Assembly: GCA_021234535.1 (NCBI GenBank)
Contig: CM037843.1
Span: 23,901,911 to 23,965,910 of the forward strand
DNA length: 64,000 bases
Origin: Stichopus chloronotus
Taxonomy: Eukaryota; Echinodermata; Holothuroidea; Aspidochirotida; Stichopodidae
Direction of reading: 5' to 3'
The notes under the pieces: model-generated
Databases searched by the model: none
Seen by the model: the letters and a program-made list of their open reading frames with translations, nothing else
Told to the model about the DNA's origin: nothing
In this document: piece after piece, positions 53,318-64,000 of the stretch
Layout of the letters: every line of letters begins with the position of its first letter
Numbering within the stretch: position 1 is the stretch's first letter
Translations under genes and position numbers: made by a program

Positions 53318-53505
53318 TAGTGATATTACCAACTATTTGATGATATCACCCAGTTATTTGATGATACCACCAAATCATTTCATGACATCAGAAAATAGTC
53401 GGTGATATCAACAATTATTGGCTGCAATCTGCTAATTTATTGCTGATATCACCAATTCATTTCTGATATCACCAATTACTTGCTGAGATCACAAATCATT
53501 CACCC
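53318..53505. repeat. Minisatellite, unit about 19-20 bp, GATATC-rich
   Basis: About ten diverged units around TGATATCACCAATTATTTGC. The clearest neighbours are at 53440-53495. Each good unit carries the palindrome GATATC. Non-coding. Confidence 0.8.
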
Positions 53506-56500
53506 ATCAAGTGCTGAATAAAAATTAAAACGGCTTGCCATACTACGTACGTACATTATCGTCCATGTTTTGTGATACATTCCATGTCACAGGTGCATTT
53601 AACAAATAATTTGCAACGAAAGATTCTAGCTAGTCGAATAGGAAAAAGGAATGGCCCTGGGAGATGGAAGAGAGGGGAGGGGGCTGATGAGGTCAGTATG
53701 ATGATTAAAATCTTCTAGTGGGGCCAGTAAACGGTTTTCTATAGGCCTATGTCGTTTCTTTTTTCACGGGGTTGGAAGAACATGCATGGACAAAAGAATC
53801 ACTGTAAAAGATATCTGCATTTATTACAATGACGGGATGTTTACACGATTTTCAGGCCTCGTTTCTCGAGGTATGTTTGTCTATACATGAGAAGTGTTTT
53901 GAATAATTATTTTCATAATAATGGAACTCCAGCTAAGCAATTTAATATTTCCTTGTTTGCATTCCCAGGAAATTATTTGCTATGAATACAACGGAATCTA
54001 TTTCTCTTTGATTTCGTCATCGGGGTTAAGTTTCTTTGTTCCTTTGGTTAAAGGTGTGTATTCATATGTATTTAATTTTATTTTTCTATTATTTTCGTAT
54101 CACATAACAAAGAGTGATTGACCCAGTTAGATATTTGCAGGCCATATTCGCGTTGCAATGGTGTATTTTTCCCCCGTTTCTTTGCCCATGTCACGTTTAC
54201 ATAATCGATCAGAGGTTGCGATTTAGTGTAGGCGTTAAAATGGCACAGCGTATAAACATACGTCGTAGCTCTACAGATATAGTCGACTACTGGACTACGT
54301 TCATGTTTACATAGGCTGCTTTAAGAAAGTGAGACCTTAGCCAATCCTTAATTTAGCCAAGTCAACAATTACAAAAAAAAGAAAAGAAAAAAGAAAGAAA
54401 TGCAGCAAAGCACAGACGGATATTCGCCAGCTAATCAGTTTACTTTCCTGGTTATTCGAGGTTACAGACAAAGGATTCCTGGTTCATGACCAGATATTTG
54501 TGGGCGAGCAGATAAACCGGTTGAGAGATCTGTCAGTTTAAGTGGGCGGCTGTTAGTACAACAACTCGGAGAGACATGTACGCATACAAATGATGTAATG
54601 CGTTTGAATGCGGGCCGAGGACGTAAACGGTAAAAAGTAATAAATACCGACTCACAGACGTTCTAGCACCTCAGAAACATAGTAGTAATTCGTCAAGGTC
54701 AGGCATACTCGTTGAATGAACGTCGGTGTATGGAAAATCTCCCCCTGCTTGTTATACCATTTATAATTTGCTATTTGCACACTGCAGGTATGTATTTCCA
54801 CACTACCGGTACAATATAGTACCTATACACGAGACATCAAGGGCACTCAACTTGACTTCAATGGGCGACGGGATGTGGTTCATCTGATTCCCCCTTGCAC
54901 ACAAACACACACATACGCCACCGCCACTACCACCGCTGAACCCACAAAATCCATGAACAGCGCGTATGCCAAATATTACAGGTTTTCCTTTACACGAAAC
55001 GTGATGTGGCTATCACGCCAATAATAACTAACTTATACCCTACCAAAACACTCCCAGCATGCAGCAGGAAACACAGGAAGATATATCGCTTTTTAATTAA
55101 TGTGTAACTTGAGCATAATTGAATAACATTATCGCCTTGCCCTGGATTTCCGCGTTTTGATATGAACCAAACATGTTGTCATGCCACCTCCGTCGGTTCT
55201 TCGGGTTGCCATGGTTGTCCAAGCTAGAATATACGGGATGCCTTATGTACTCCTAAGACAGTGTGCACTTACTGTATTACCAAGCAGTTGCCGTTGTATA
55301 TGCTCCCTGATGTTATTTAGTATATACGTACACCAGTCAGAATACGACGGCACCATGCATGACCTACGACAAATTCAGACAACGCGTGTCACGCCATTTT
55401 CCACAATGGTCTAAGACATACGTTTACTCAAAATCAAAGTATTCTTTACATTAACTTTAAATCATTGTACAACATTCATGTTCTGGATAAAAGTCCGCAA
55501 TTTTTTAGCCATACTAACTTTGGGCATGCGTGTTATTTTTTTGTTTTTGCATTTAATAAAATCGCACGCTGAATACATTAGCTTACAAACAGACTAGAAA
55601 AGGACAATTTTAAATTACATCAGACCAAGGCTGAAAGCCTGCGTCATTGCTTTACATCCCTTCATAACCGATTACTGAACATGAGTGATATCTCTTTATA
55701 CTTGCTATCTTTTACTCAAAATACTGTAAGGAGCTCATTTGCACTTTCTAGCACAGCTTAAATATACCCAAACTGGTCGGTGTGTTCGTCCTTCAGTTGG
55801 TATGTGTAATTCAAGCTAGACGCAAATGATCGTATCCACGTACGTATTAAACGACAACGTCAGGTGATATTATATTTTACCTATTTTAATACATCGAATA
55901 CACGGCAATCATATACACAAGCTGTGTCAAGTCCCATTCATTCACTGTCCACCTAAAAAATTGTGAGAGGCGATTTTAAGAAGATGGAAGAAATTTATTC
56001 TCTTCTTCCAAGTTTTATATGGATAGGTGGTTTTAATGAAGAGAATTTGTTGCAATCTCGAAAGAGACCTATTTTTTGGTAGTTACCGGTTCTCTTATTG
56101 TATGAAAACGACCACCCGTTACTACGGTATCCTGCATACATAGATTGGCTCAGTGTTCAACTTGGGAACTGTGTTTTTCACTTGTCTGTATGAATCTCTC
56201 GTACCCATTGAATCGATAGATCCCACTGGCCAATGTACTATCCTTGGTGAGACTTGCAGGTTTGAATGATGCCTAATTTACAAAAAAAAAAAAACTACAT
56301 CAATTTGAAGATGCGTTTGTACGATATATCCTACATCAGCTACGAAATACTGGTGTTAGGTATCTTAGCCCATTATTCACAGGCAGTTCGATTGTCTCAC
56401 CATGGCACCGAATATATAATGAAACGATTCGGCAGTAATTATGATGCAGATACAAGTTGTGACAAACACAAGCAAATTAAGTAGTGACGTCATCTTATCG

Positions 56501-57429
56501 GTCAATGTGACGTAATCATTCATATTAATCCATGGCCTGCTTAAAAGCGCTAATTAATGAACGATAACGTATCTTCATCATAAATGAATTCTCCCAGGCA
56601 CCGTGCATTATCCATCGGTTCGTTTCCGTAACGCATATATGGTACACGTCAACACACATGCACAGAGGTTGTTTGCGGGTTAACCTATCATGTCCAGTCG
56701 TTATGATGAAGTGAGCGACTGCTATAAATACATTTCTGTACATGCTGTCTTCAAACAATTCCGACCAGGGAGTCGGTCAGGCCGACACATGCATCTTAGT
56801 AATGAGTAAAACCTTGAAACTTTTGGAGGCAGACGGAAATAGAAACACAACCTCCCCACCCAGGAAACAGTGTAAGATGTGACTTTTTTTTTCTTAACAT
56901 CCTACGACTCAATGGAAAAACTAATTGGAACACTTAAATATATAGCCCTGCATTGTTCTGTCAATAGAGACGCCGAATACTCTTTGGCAACTTGTAGCTC
57001 TCAAAGTCAATAGTTTGCACGTATTCACAATTACGTATCTTTTCGAAGTTCGTAACTGAAAGTTCAATAACATGAACACAACAAGTACATCAGCACAAAC
57101 TAGCACAGCAGTTATCAAGACACTTAAGTGACCACATCACGACCTCTTTTTTTCTATCGAGAAAGAAAAAAGAATCCGTTTAATCGACCAATTTTCTGGT
57201 ACTTAAGAATTTGAAGCTTGTAAACAAATTGCGAAGGTTACTTTCCGACTGTTTTGCCATCAAAACCGAACTGTCATCATAATATAAAACTATACAGGCA
57301 TTTCCCTGGTTAGAATTCTTCGAAATTTATCATTCATTCTCTAAACGATGGTGCTGAAGGACGTTCGAAACAGAAATAAAACGTTAACAATAATTCTTGA
57401 AGTGCAGGTATCGGCGGAAGGTGTGTTGT
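53506..57429. other. Intergenic, no gene recognised
   Basis: No coding exon, RNA gene or repeat family could be supported; short open frames only. Confidence 0.5.
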
Positions 57430-58734
57430 TATGGAACGCCAAAAGGGAAAACCGAATCTGTAGCGGGGTGATTTGTAAGTGGTAGTGTCGTACAATGAAG
57501 GAGTAGCGGTGTGAAATGACACAGTGGTCATGTCAAGCGAAGTAGTAGCCATGTAAAATGACGTACTGGCGATGCAACATGAAGTAGTAGCGATGTAAAA
57601 TGAAGTAGGTATCTATAACTTTTATTTCAGTCTCAAATAAACAGTGCAATACGGCATACATGGAGTATACACAGAATTGAAGGAGATTGAGGAGTGATAA
57701 CAAGGGGCTCACAAGGAGCTTATTTACGTTGCCACCCCTGTACATAGAAAATTAAGAAAGTTACAAAAATAAGACTAATTCGCCACTGCTTTTTTGCATC
57801 GCTACTACATATGTAGTAGCGATGCAAAATAAAGTAGTAGAGAAAATTGTAAATTGAAATAGTAGCAGGGTGATTTTAAATGGCAGCGTGATTTGCAACG
57901 GTAGGGGAGTGTTTTAAAACAGTAGCCATGTAAAATGGAACGATAGCGGCGTGATTTCAATTGGCGCTCTCCCAAAACCTTAGAGGTGTTTTCCGGATTT
58001 GAAATATGTAAGATATATATATCAGCAAGTTTATCTTGTGCCTAACTTGATTACACCTTATGGGCGCCCAGTCTAATTGGTCTAACGTATAGACCTTAGG
58101 CCCCGAAGCCTAGGTTAAGTTAGGCCAGCCAAAATGAAAGCTCCGTTGAATGTCGATCCGTTCTTAATTGACGGATCACCTTTCGTTGAAAAGCAAGCTG
58201 GTAAAGCAGTTTTTATCATCGTCACTACAGTATAGACATATAAAGGCTTGAGAGACTTGGTAAGTAAAGAAGTCCTACAGATGGCTTTTTAATAGTATGA
58301 GATATACGTTTCTTTTTGCTTTTAATTTTACACATAGGCCTAACTTTTAGCCTAAAGTTTAGCCTAAAGTTACTCACGTATACTACAAATGAAATAGCTC
58401 TAGGCCCACCTAGGCTAATTTCACCTTCAGTAATTTTATCTTATCGACAAGTATGTCAAAGTTCGTTACTAACGCCACGCCCTACAACTTTCTGAAGAGC
58501 GCCTTTGATTGAAAGCACGCTACGAACGTGGCTACAAAACTGCTGCTGTAAATCACGCCGCTTCTACGCAGGCTATACCACTCGAAATCACGCTGCTACT
58601 GCTTCATTTTACATGACTTCTTCTTTGTTTTACGTGGCCACTGTGTCATTTCACATCGCTATTACTTCATTCTACGCCGCTACCGCTTAAAATAACGCCA
58701 CTACCGATTCGTTTTGCCCTTTTGGCGTTCCATA
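57430..58734. mobile_element. Foldback-type element with tandem-repeat inverted arms (1.3 kb)
   Basis: The left arm starts TATGGAACGCCAAAAGGG and the inverted right end is the same sequence. Beyond it the arms align for roughly 150 bases (GTGAAATGACACAGTGG is shared exactly), with several substitutions. Each arm is itself made of degenerate units of about 20-24 bases around AGTAGCGATGTAAAATGA, and more such units fill 57790-57960. The middle (about 57965-58500) is unrelated and non-coding. This architecture is that of foldback elements, including TU elements of sea urchins (established class). Flanks share GTTGT but no clean target duplication is seen. Confidence 0.75.
57792..57829. repeat. 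Perfect 38-bp palindrome inside the foldback element
   Basis: Each arm is TTTTGCATCGCTACTACAT on one side and its exact complement on the other, with no loop, centred at 57810/57811. It is formed by two inverted arm units meeting head to head. Confidence 0.9.
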
Positions 58735-60891
58735 CGTTGTGGGTGACGGTGGATGCATCGCCAGTCTATATGCCAAGCTAGAATATGATATATATCACAC
58801 ACGAGCTACAATAACCCTTTCATCAACAAACTTTTTTCGTACGTTTTTCATCAGTGTCTACTTTTAAAGCAAATCAAGAAATTACTTGTCCGTCCGTCTG
58901 CAATCTTCATTTAAATCAACCACAGGAATGCCTCCTGGATGGCAGAACTCCCCTTATTTGACATTAAATATAGGCCTAGAGCTAATATTCAAATTATCCT
59001 TTAGTATGGAAAAGTTCAAATGTCAGCACACTAATGTTTGGGAGGGGGAATTTCTGCTATCAGTTTAATTTAATCTTTCCAAGACGCATTTTAATGCACT
59101 TAGTTTGAGAACGCTTGCACATTAATGTTAATGTTTAATAGTAGCCTATAGTATCTATTCTAATTGAATACGCTGCACGTATCACACCGTGACCAGTAGT
59201 CAGGATATGTGATGAGCTGTAAATAACAGCAAAAATGTGGTATTTCAGTATCATTGTACCTTGATATCATAATAAGCTTCCGTATGTTTTATTCCCATAC
59301 ATACGTTTTTCACATACGAGTGCATATAAAAAAATAAAAAAAAACTTCAGGGCACTTTTAGGGAACCTTTTTGCTTTACCTTCTATCTTTATCTACGCAA
59401 GAACAAATAAATGAAAAAGAAAGAAAACATTACTTCAGATTTGAGTTCGGAGAGGTTTTATCTTCGGCCTCGAAAAAAAATAATATAACTACCTGCATAT
59501 AACTTGCAATACATGACGTCATAAATTTTCTATAGGTAATATCACGTGTCACAAAATAACGGAAAAATGAGACGATATACTTTTCAACTCAAGATGAATA
59601 AAATAAAGCCATGCATGAATGTGACCATAACAGGAAAAATACTGTATTTATCAAAGTTGATTAGTTACGTATTACATTTTTAATGTCATAACCTGAAACA
59701 AGAGTAAACCACATCTGTTTTTCGTTTCGTATTCTGAGGTATAAGGAAGAAAACGAATAAAAAGCAGCGAACGAAGCGTTGTATAAATTAATGATGGAAC
59801 ATTCGATTTGTCCTCACTTTTTATGTACGGTTACATATTTGGAGAGAAAGGTTAACTTATATTAGCGCGTGACAACATGCATCACGTGACCCTTCGGGAA
59901 TATAAACAGAGATAAAAAGCGAAAACTGATTAAAAAAATAGTCATAAACATTAAATGAAAAAAAAAAGAAACATTAAGTTTATAATTGCAACTCTCTGTA
60001 GAAGGATTGGAATCAGAGCTTAGATTTCACAGAACAGAAGAATACAGAAAGGAATTGGAATAATGTTGAAAATGAAACGCTACCATACATGATTTCACAA
60101 TTTGATGGTATTCCATGTCGTGTACTGTGTCACGTAGCACATGTGCATGATTTATAAATACAAACGCGTTTTTTACTTTTCTCACTTATGCTCGAAACTA
60201 TCCTCTAAATTATACATCTGGACTATACACAAACGTGTGGATAATGATTGGTCTAAAAATGTAAACAACTCTTCCAGTGTCAAAAAAAGTACAAAAAATC
60301 ACACCCCCAAGAAAAAGAAAGAAATAAATAAGCTACTTTAACCAAAAACTAGGGTTACCTATATGGTGTGTGAAAAAAAAATTCAGAAATGATATCCGGG
60401 GAAAGTAAAAATCTGTTATACGTTTGTGTAGGCATAGTAACGACACACGTTTTTCTGTTAAACTTTGAACAACTAACAATCAACTCTTTGTGAACAAAAA
60501 AAAAAAAAACTGAAATAAAAAAAACACACATCACACATACACGAATAAAAACACAAAAACAAAAAAAAAGGAAAAGAAGAAAAAGAGGAAAGAAAAGTAC
60601 ATGAATGTGAAATCGCAATTTCATGTTCAAGCGGTAACGTCTCCCCCATCGGAGAGGAAGATATATTCTATCGAGGAATAACCCTGCAGGGAGGTGAATA
60701 ACTTCTCCCTGGTATAACATTGTGGTAATTGGGTTCCTCCGTGTCGTTAATCATATAATCAGGTGACAATGCTTGCCAATCAGATCGAGTCCACTTAGTA
60801 ACATTTACAAGATCTGCATGGAGAATCTGGAGAAACATCGCACAGATAAGTCTTTCTTGCAACTATTCGAATAAATTAACTGCACTCTTAA
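58735..60891. other. Intergenic, no gene recognised
   Basis: AT-rich with A-rich tracts near 59330, 59950 and 60490-60600. The long minus frame at 60355-60720 is mostly a translation of the A/T-rich tract and is not called. Confidence 0.5.
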
Positions 60892-61237
60892 AGCTGGAAT
60901 ATGAGTTGTACTGGCAATCACCTGGTCACCTACCTTTGTTCTTTGACAGTGTTTAAGGGAAAGGGAAAAAAGAAGAAAAGATCACCTGTTACATATCTGA
61001 ACGAGATCTTCCAGGGATTTGAATATAAAATTGTCTGGACATTTTTCTTGGCCCTACAAAATTCAGACACTCCAAGAGCGCCTAGCTGTCATTCACTGTT
61101 ACTTGAAATGAAACAGACCAATGGGAATGGATAGGCGTGTTCATGCATGTCAAAGTGGGGGCTTAAACAATGTCTTTTTTTTAGTGGATATAACATATTT
61201 GACTTTCAGTGTCAATTTTTCAACTCATATGCCAGCT
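60892..61237 (+). mobile_element. TTAA element family 2, copy 5 (346 bp)
   Basis: The cleanest left end of the family: TTAA (60888-60891) then AGCTGGAATATGAGTTGTAC. Right end CAACTCATATGCCAGCT, followed by CTTG (TTAA lost). The terminal inverted repeat of about 17 bases is obvious here. Confidence 0.85.
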
Positions 61238-62450
61238 CTTGCGTCGTTGTTTAACATCATTACGGCGAGATGTGACTTCATGCCTTGTACAATCACGTAT
61301 GTTCGGCTCACGATATTTACAGAAACTACAGCATAAAGTTTAAAAAAAAAATAAAAAGGGTCCATTATAAGAAAGGACTAAGTCATATCTTTGTCAGCAA
61401 AAATATCAGAACAAATGATCAATGATAGTGAGATATTTCGTTTTTCTTTTATGTTCTTATGTTTGTTTGTATGTACTGATCTGTAAGTTTTGCAATGTTT
61501 GCCGTTTGTGGTCAGTTCAGGTATGTCCTTACTTTTCACTCGGAGAGCACAGACAGACCATAATACATGCCAGCTAACTGCGGCATACAAAGCACACCCA
61601 CGCTGTCTAAAGAAACACTAGAGAACAAAACATTTCTATAAATCAAGTTGATCCACGTTGCAGAATTACCATGAATTACTGAAAAACCTCTTTCATAGTA
61701 TAAATAATTCATATTTTGGCCCACGCATTTTGAACTTTTTTCCATAACCTAAATCATTTTGAAGACTGTGGTCACCACTGAGTTGCTAATCTGAAGAATG
61801 AAAAATGTAGTATGTACAATTTTTTACCCTTTCGCCACTTTTTTTTACATTTAACGAGAGGACCTTAATGAAAATGCTCCCCCTTCTTCCAAGTAAGTGG
61901 GAGACGTTCGGCACCTCTCCCTCCACAACTCATCTCATGAATCACCTCTCAGAGTATGTGAAAAGTCTCGCTTGAGTAGAGATTTTCTATGCACTGATTT
62001 TCATAAATTGAATTGATTTAAATGCTTCAGAAAGGGGTTTCTCTTTACAAATAGCTTCGAGTTCTCATTGCTAGAATAACATTCACTATAGACCACTGGC
62101 AGACGCCCTTTTGGAATGTACAAACAGTCATGATATCTGACTCTTACCTCGTTAACCACATCAGCAGTAAACTATACGCGCAGCTTTGGCAGAGTCTACT
62201 CTTGCTCGTGTATACTTTCCTATATGTCTACAAAGATCCCGCAGCTTAACAAACATATACCAGAGCGTACCCACGAAAGTTCAGGGCCTCTGATTTGTCC
62301 AGCAACCCCCCCCCCCCCCATCACTGAGCGTATCCTCATTCACTCTTAAAAAAATATTCCCAAAATGCATTGCTTGCGATCTTCATTTTTTTTTTCATAT
62401 GTGTGTCCCCGCAAGTACTCACGAATTTCTCGGGGGAACCTTTCACTTCC
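61238..62450. other. Intergenic, no gene recognised
   Basis: No gene; a 14-base C run at 62306-62319. Confidence 0.5.
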
Positions 62451-62479
62451 ACCTCAGGGTATCAGAATTCGAAACAGAG

Positions 62480-63880
62480 TCAAAACCCAACCCCCACCCC
62501 CTCACCTCCTCTACCTACCCCATTCTCGGGAGTGTACCGTGGGCACTTGAACGATATACCTCTTGAATGTATATTCTTTTCCACATACATACTCGGTAGT
62601 TGTACGATCTTCACGAATCCAGAATAATCGTCGGGGACGTATGATGACACATCCACTGTGAGAGCTGCCACTTACTTGGAGGACAGGCTGGTACACTCCT
62701 TCTCCCAGACACTAACCGTACTCCATATTTCATCGCAGAAATCATGGACGTGATTTATCTGAAACCGAACGGAAAGAAGAAAGAGTCAGCGAAGGGAAAC
62801 GCGTCGCTTAAAGAAGCTCTTCAACAACAGAGCGTAACCTTACACTGTTTACTTAGATGGAATCCATTTCAGTAATGCGTGTTTCCCACTGCCGCTGCTT
62901 AATTCCTCGTTTCTCCAGGCCGGAGGAAGATTTGAAATTTATTTCTTCATCTGTCTTTCTCTCCATCTCCCTCTCTTCCGTCGTTGGCAAAGTCAGAGCG
63001 GGAGAACTTTCGACAGCTGCATCCGACAGAGCAATCATATTTAGTACATTAATTCGTCAAATATTACTCAAAAAAAAAAAAAAAAGAAGAAAGAGAAAAA
63101 GATAAAGAGAAGTGGAGAGGCAGAAATGGTGGGAGGGTGGAGATGAAACAACGTAGTGATTTATGCGGTTAGTGTTTCCCTTTGCGTGAGTCACTTTGTA
63201 AACTCACAAAATAAATGTATATATAAAACATTGCAAAACTGCAGTCATTCAACTCTTTACATTTCTTTGTGGATTTCCTCTCCCAAACAGCATGATACAA
63301 ATTTAAGCTGTTGTATTATGATAAATAAGCTTGTTTAAATTTTGCCTCACGATGCTTTTCCTTCTACGGTCGAATTAAATTTGAGTTGTTTTCCCTTTCT
63401 TTGTATCTACCATTTGTGTACGGGGCATTAAAAGAGAAAAGAAAAAACATGAAAAATTTCGTTCGTCTTTAGGGTTGATAAAGTTATTAGATATACCTAT
63501 CAATATGAGGGAATTATCGCCAAACTCTCCAAACAGACGGCATTAACTTGCTAGAATTATTTTTTTCAACAAAATGACAAAAGCCCCGTCCCATGGGTGG
63601 CCAAAGTGGCAAAATTACGCTCGTTGCTTGATGCCTGCGCCGTGCCGAATAATTCTCATGGGCTTGGAGCCGTGTGGATGATTTCACGCAAGCGTTCATA
63701 TCCCCATCTCTTCATTAGCGGCGCCTTTTAAAAGCTTTGCTTTCTTTTCAATAAATTGGACTTGCATTTCTTTCTTTCTTTCTTTTTTTGTCCACTTCTT
63801 TTTCATCAACTTCTTCTGGGGAAGATTGCCATGGGCGTCAGGCAGCATTTCAAAATTACGCGGGAAGAGAGAAAGGTAAA
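62480..63880. other. Coding-looking short stretches at the right edge, unassigned
   Basis: Three stretches read like protein but could not be chained. Minus 62671-62520 gives VDVSSYVPDDYSGFVKIVQL and then YTPENG before a GTAGGT donor-like site. Plus 62744 gives MDVIYLKPNGKKKESAKGN and stops after 42 codons. Plus 63831 gives MGVRQHFKITREERK with a good start context (GCCATGG) and an AAG|GTAAAC donor. They might belong to a gene extending past 64000, or be chance. A TTTC microsatellite sits at 63767-63784. Confidence 0.2.
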
Positions 63881-64000
63881 CATGGAAACGACAGCGTCCT
63901 TCCGAGGCGTTTCAATCCAGAGGACCAAAACGGGGAACGATAAACATATCGCGAGATCATGCGAGGGTAAAATGAGAGATTTTTAAATATTCGCCTGAAT

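Noticed and set aside
55200..55220. GTTGCCATGG resembling an X-box
   Set aside because: Only one half of the palindrome is good; the other half does not fit.
60355..60720. Minus-strand open frame of 121 codons
   Set aside because: Its Phe/Leu/Val-rich product is the translation of an A/T-rich tract; no start context, splice site or family resemblance.

Overview
The window is 64 kb of AT-rich nuclear DNA from an animal. Spliceosomal introns with good GT-AG sites, a decayed CR1/L2-type LINE, several families of short inverted-repeat transposons with TTAA targets, a foldback element built of short tandem repeats, microsatellites and about twenty long G or C homopolymers all argue against a prokaryote, organelle or virus. 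The repeat types resemble those of marine deuterostomes, an echinoderm being my best guess. That assignment is inference and rests on no diagnostic gene.

Only one protein-coding gene is well supported. It lies on the minus strand and runs from a start codon at 20592 down to a stop at about 5526. Four exons (20592-20457, 20260-20079, 17371-17293, 15720-15206) join in phase through canonical splice sites and give 304 residues. One or two further exons (7342-7204 and 5680-5526, or 5723-5526 alone) complete it at about 401 or 369 residues. The protein is low in complexity, rich in serine, acidic and basic clusters and probably nuclear; I do not recognise the family. A CCAAT box and a perfect TGACGTCA (CRE) lie about 105 and 125 bases upstream of the start codon.

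The rest is intergenic or intronic DNA shaped by mobile elements. Three short transposon families flanked by TTAA occur in 4, 5 and 3 copies. One of them sits inside a LINE reverse-transcriptase remnant (35704-36640), splitting it. A 1.1 kb inverted-repeat element (11621-12708) lies in intron 4. A 171-base hairpin element sits at 33053-33223, and a 1.3 kb foldback element with tandem-repeat arms at 57430-58734. Tandem arrays occur at 42640-43240 (units carrying AGGTCA nuclear-receptor half sites) and 53318-53505 (GATATC-rich minisatellite). A CpG-bearing patch at 31890-32110 contains an RFX-like X-box. The right edge (62480-63880) has short coding-looking stretches that I could not build into a gene.

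No rRNA, tRNA, CRISPR array or operon was found. I see no multi-gene system here; the most distinctive content is the unrecognised gene and the group of TTAA-targeting and foldback elements.
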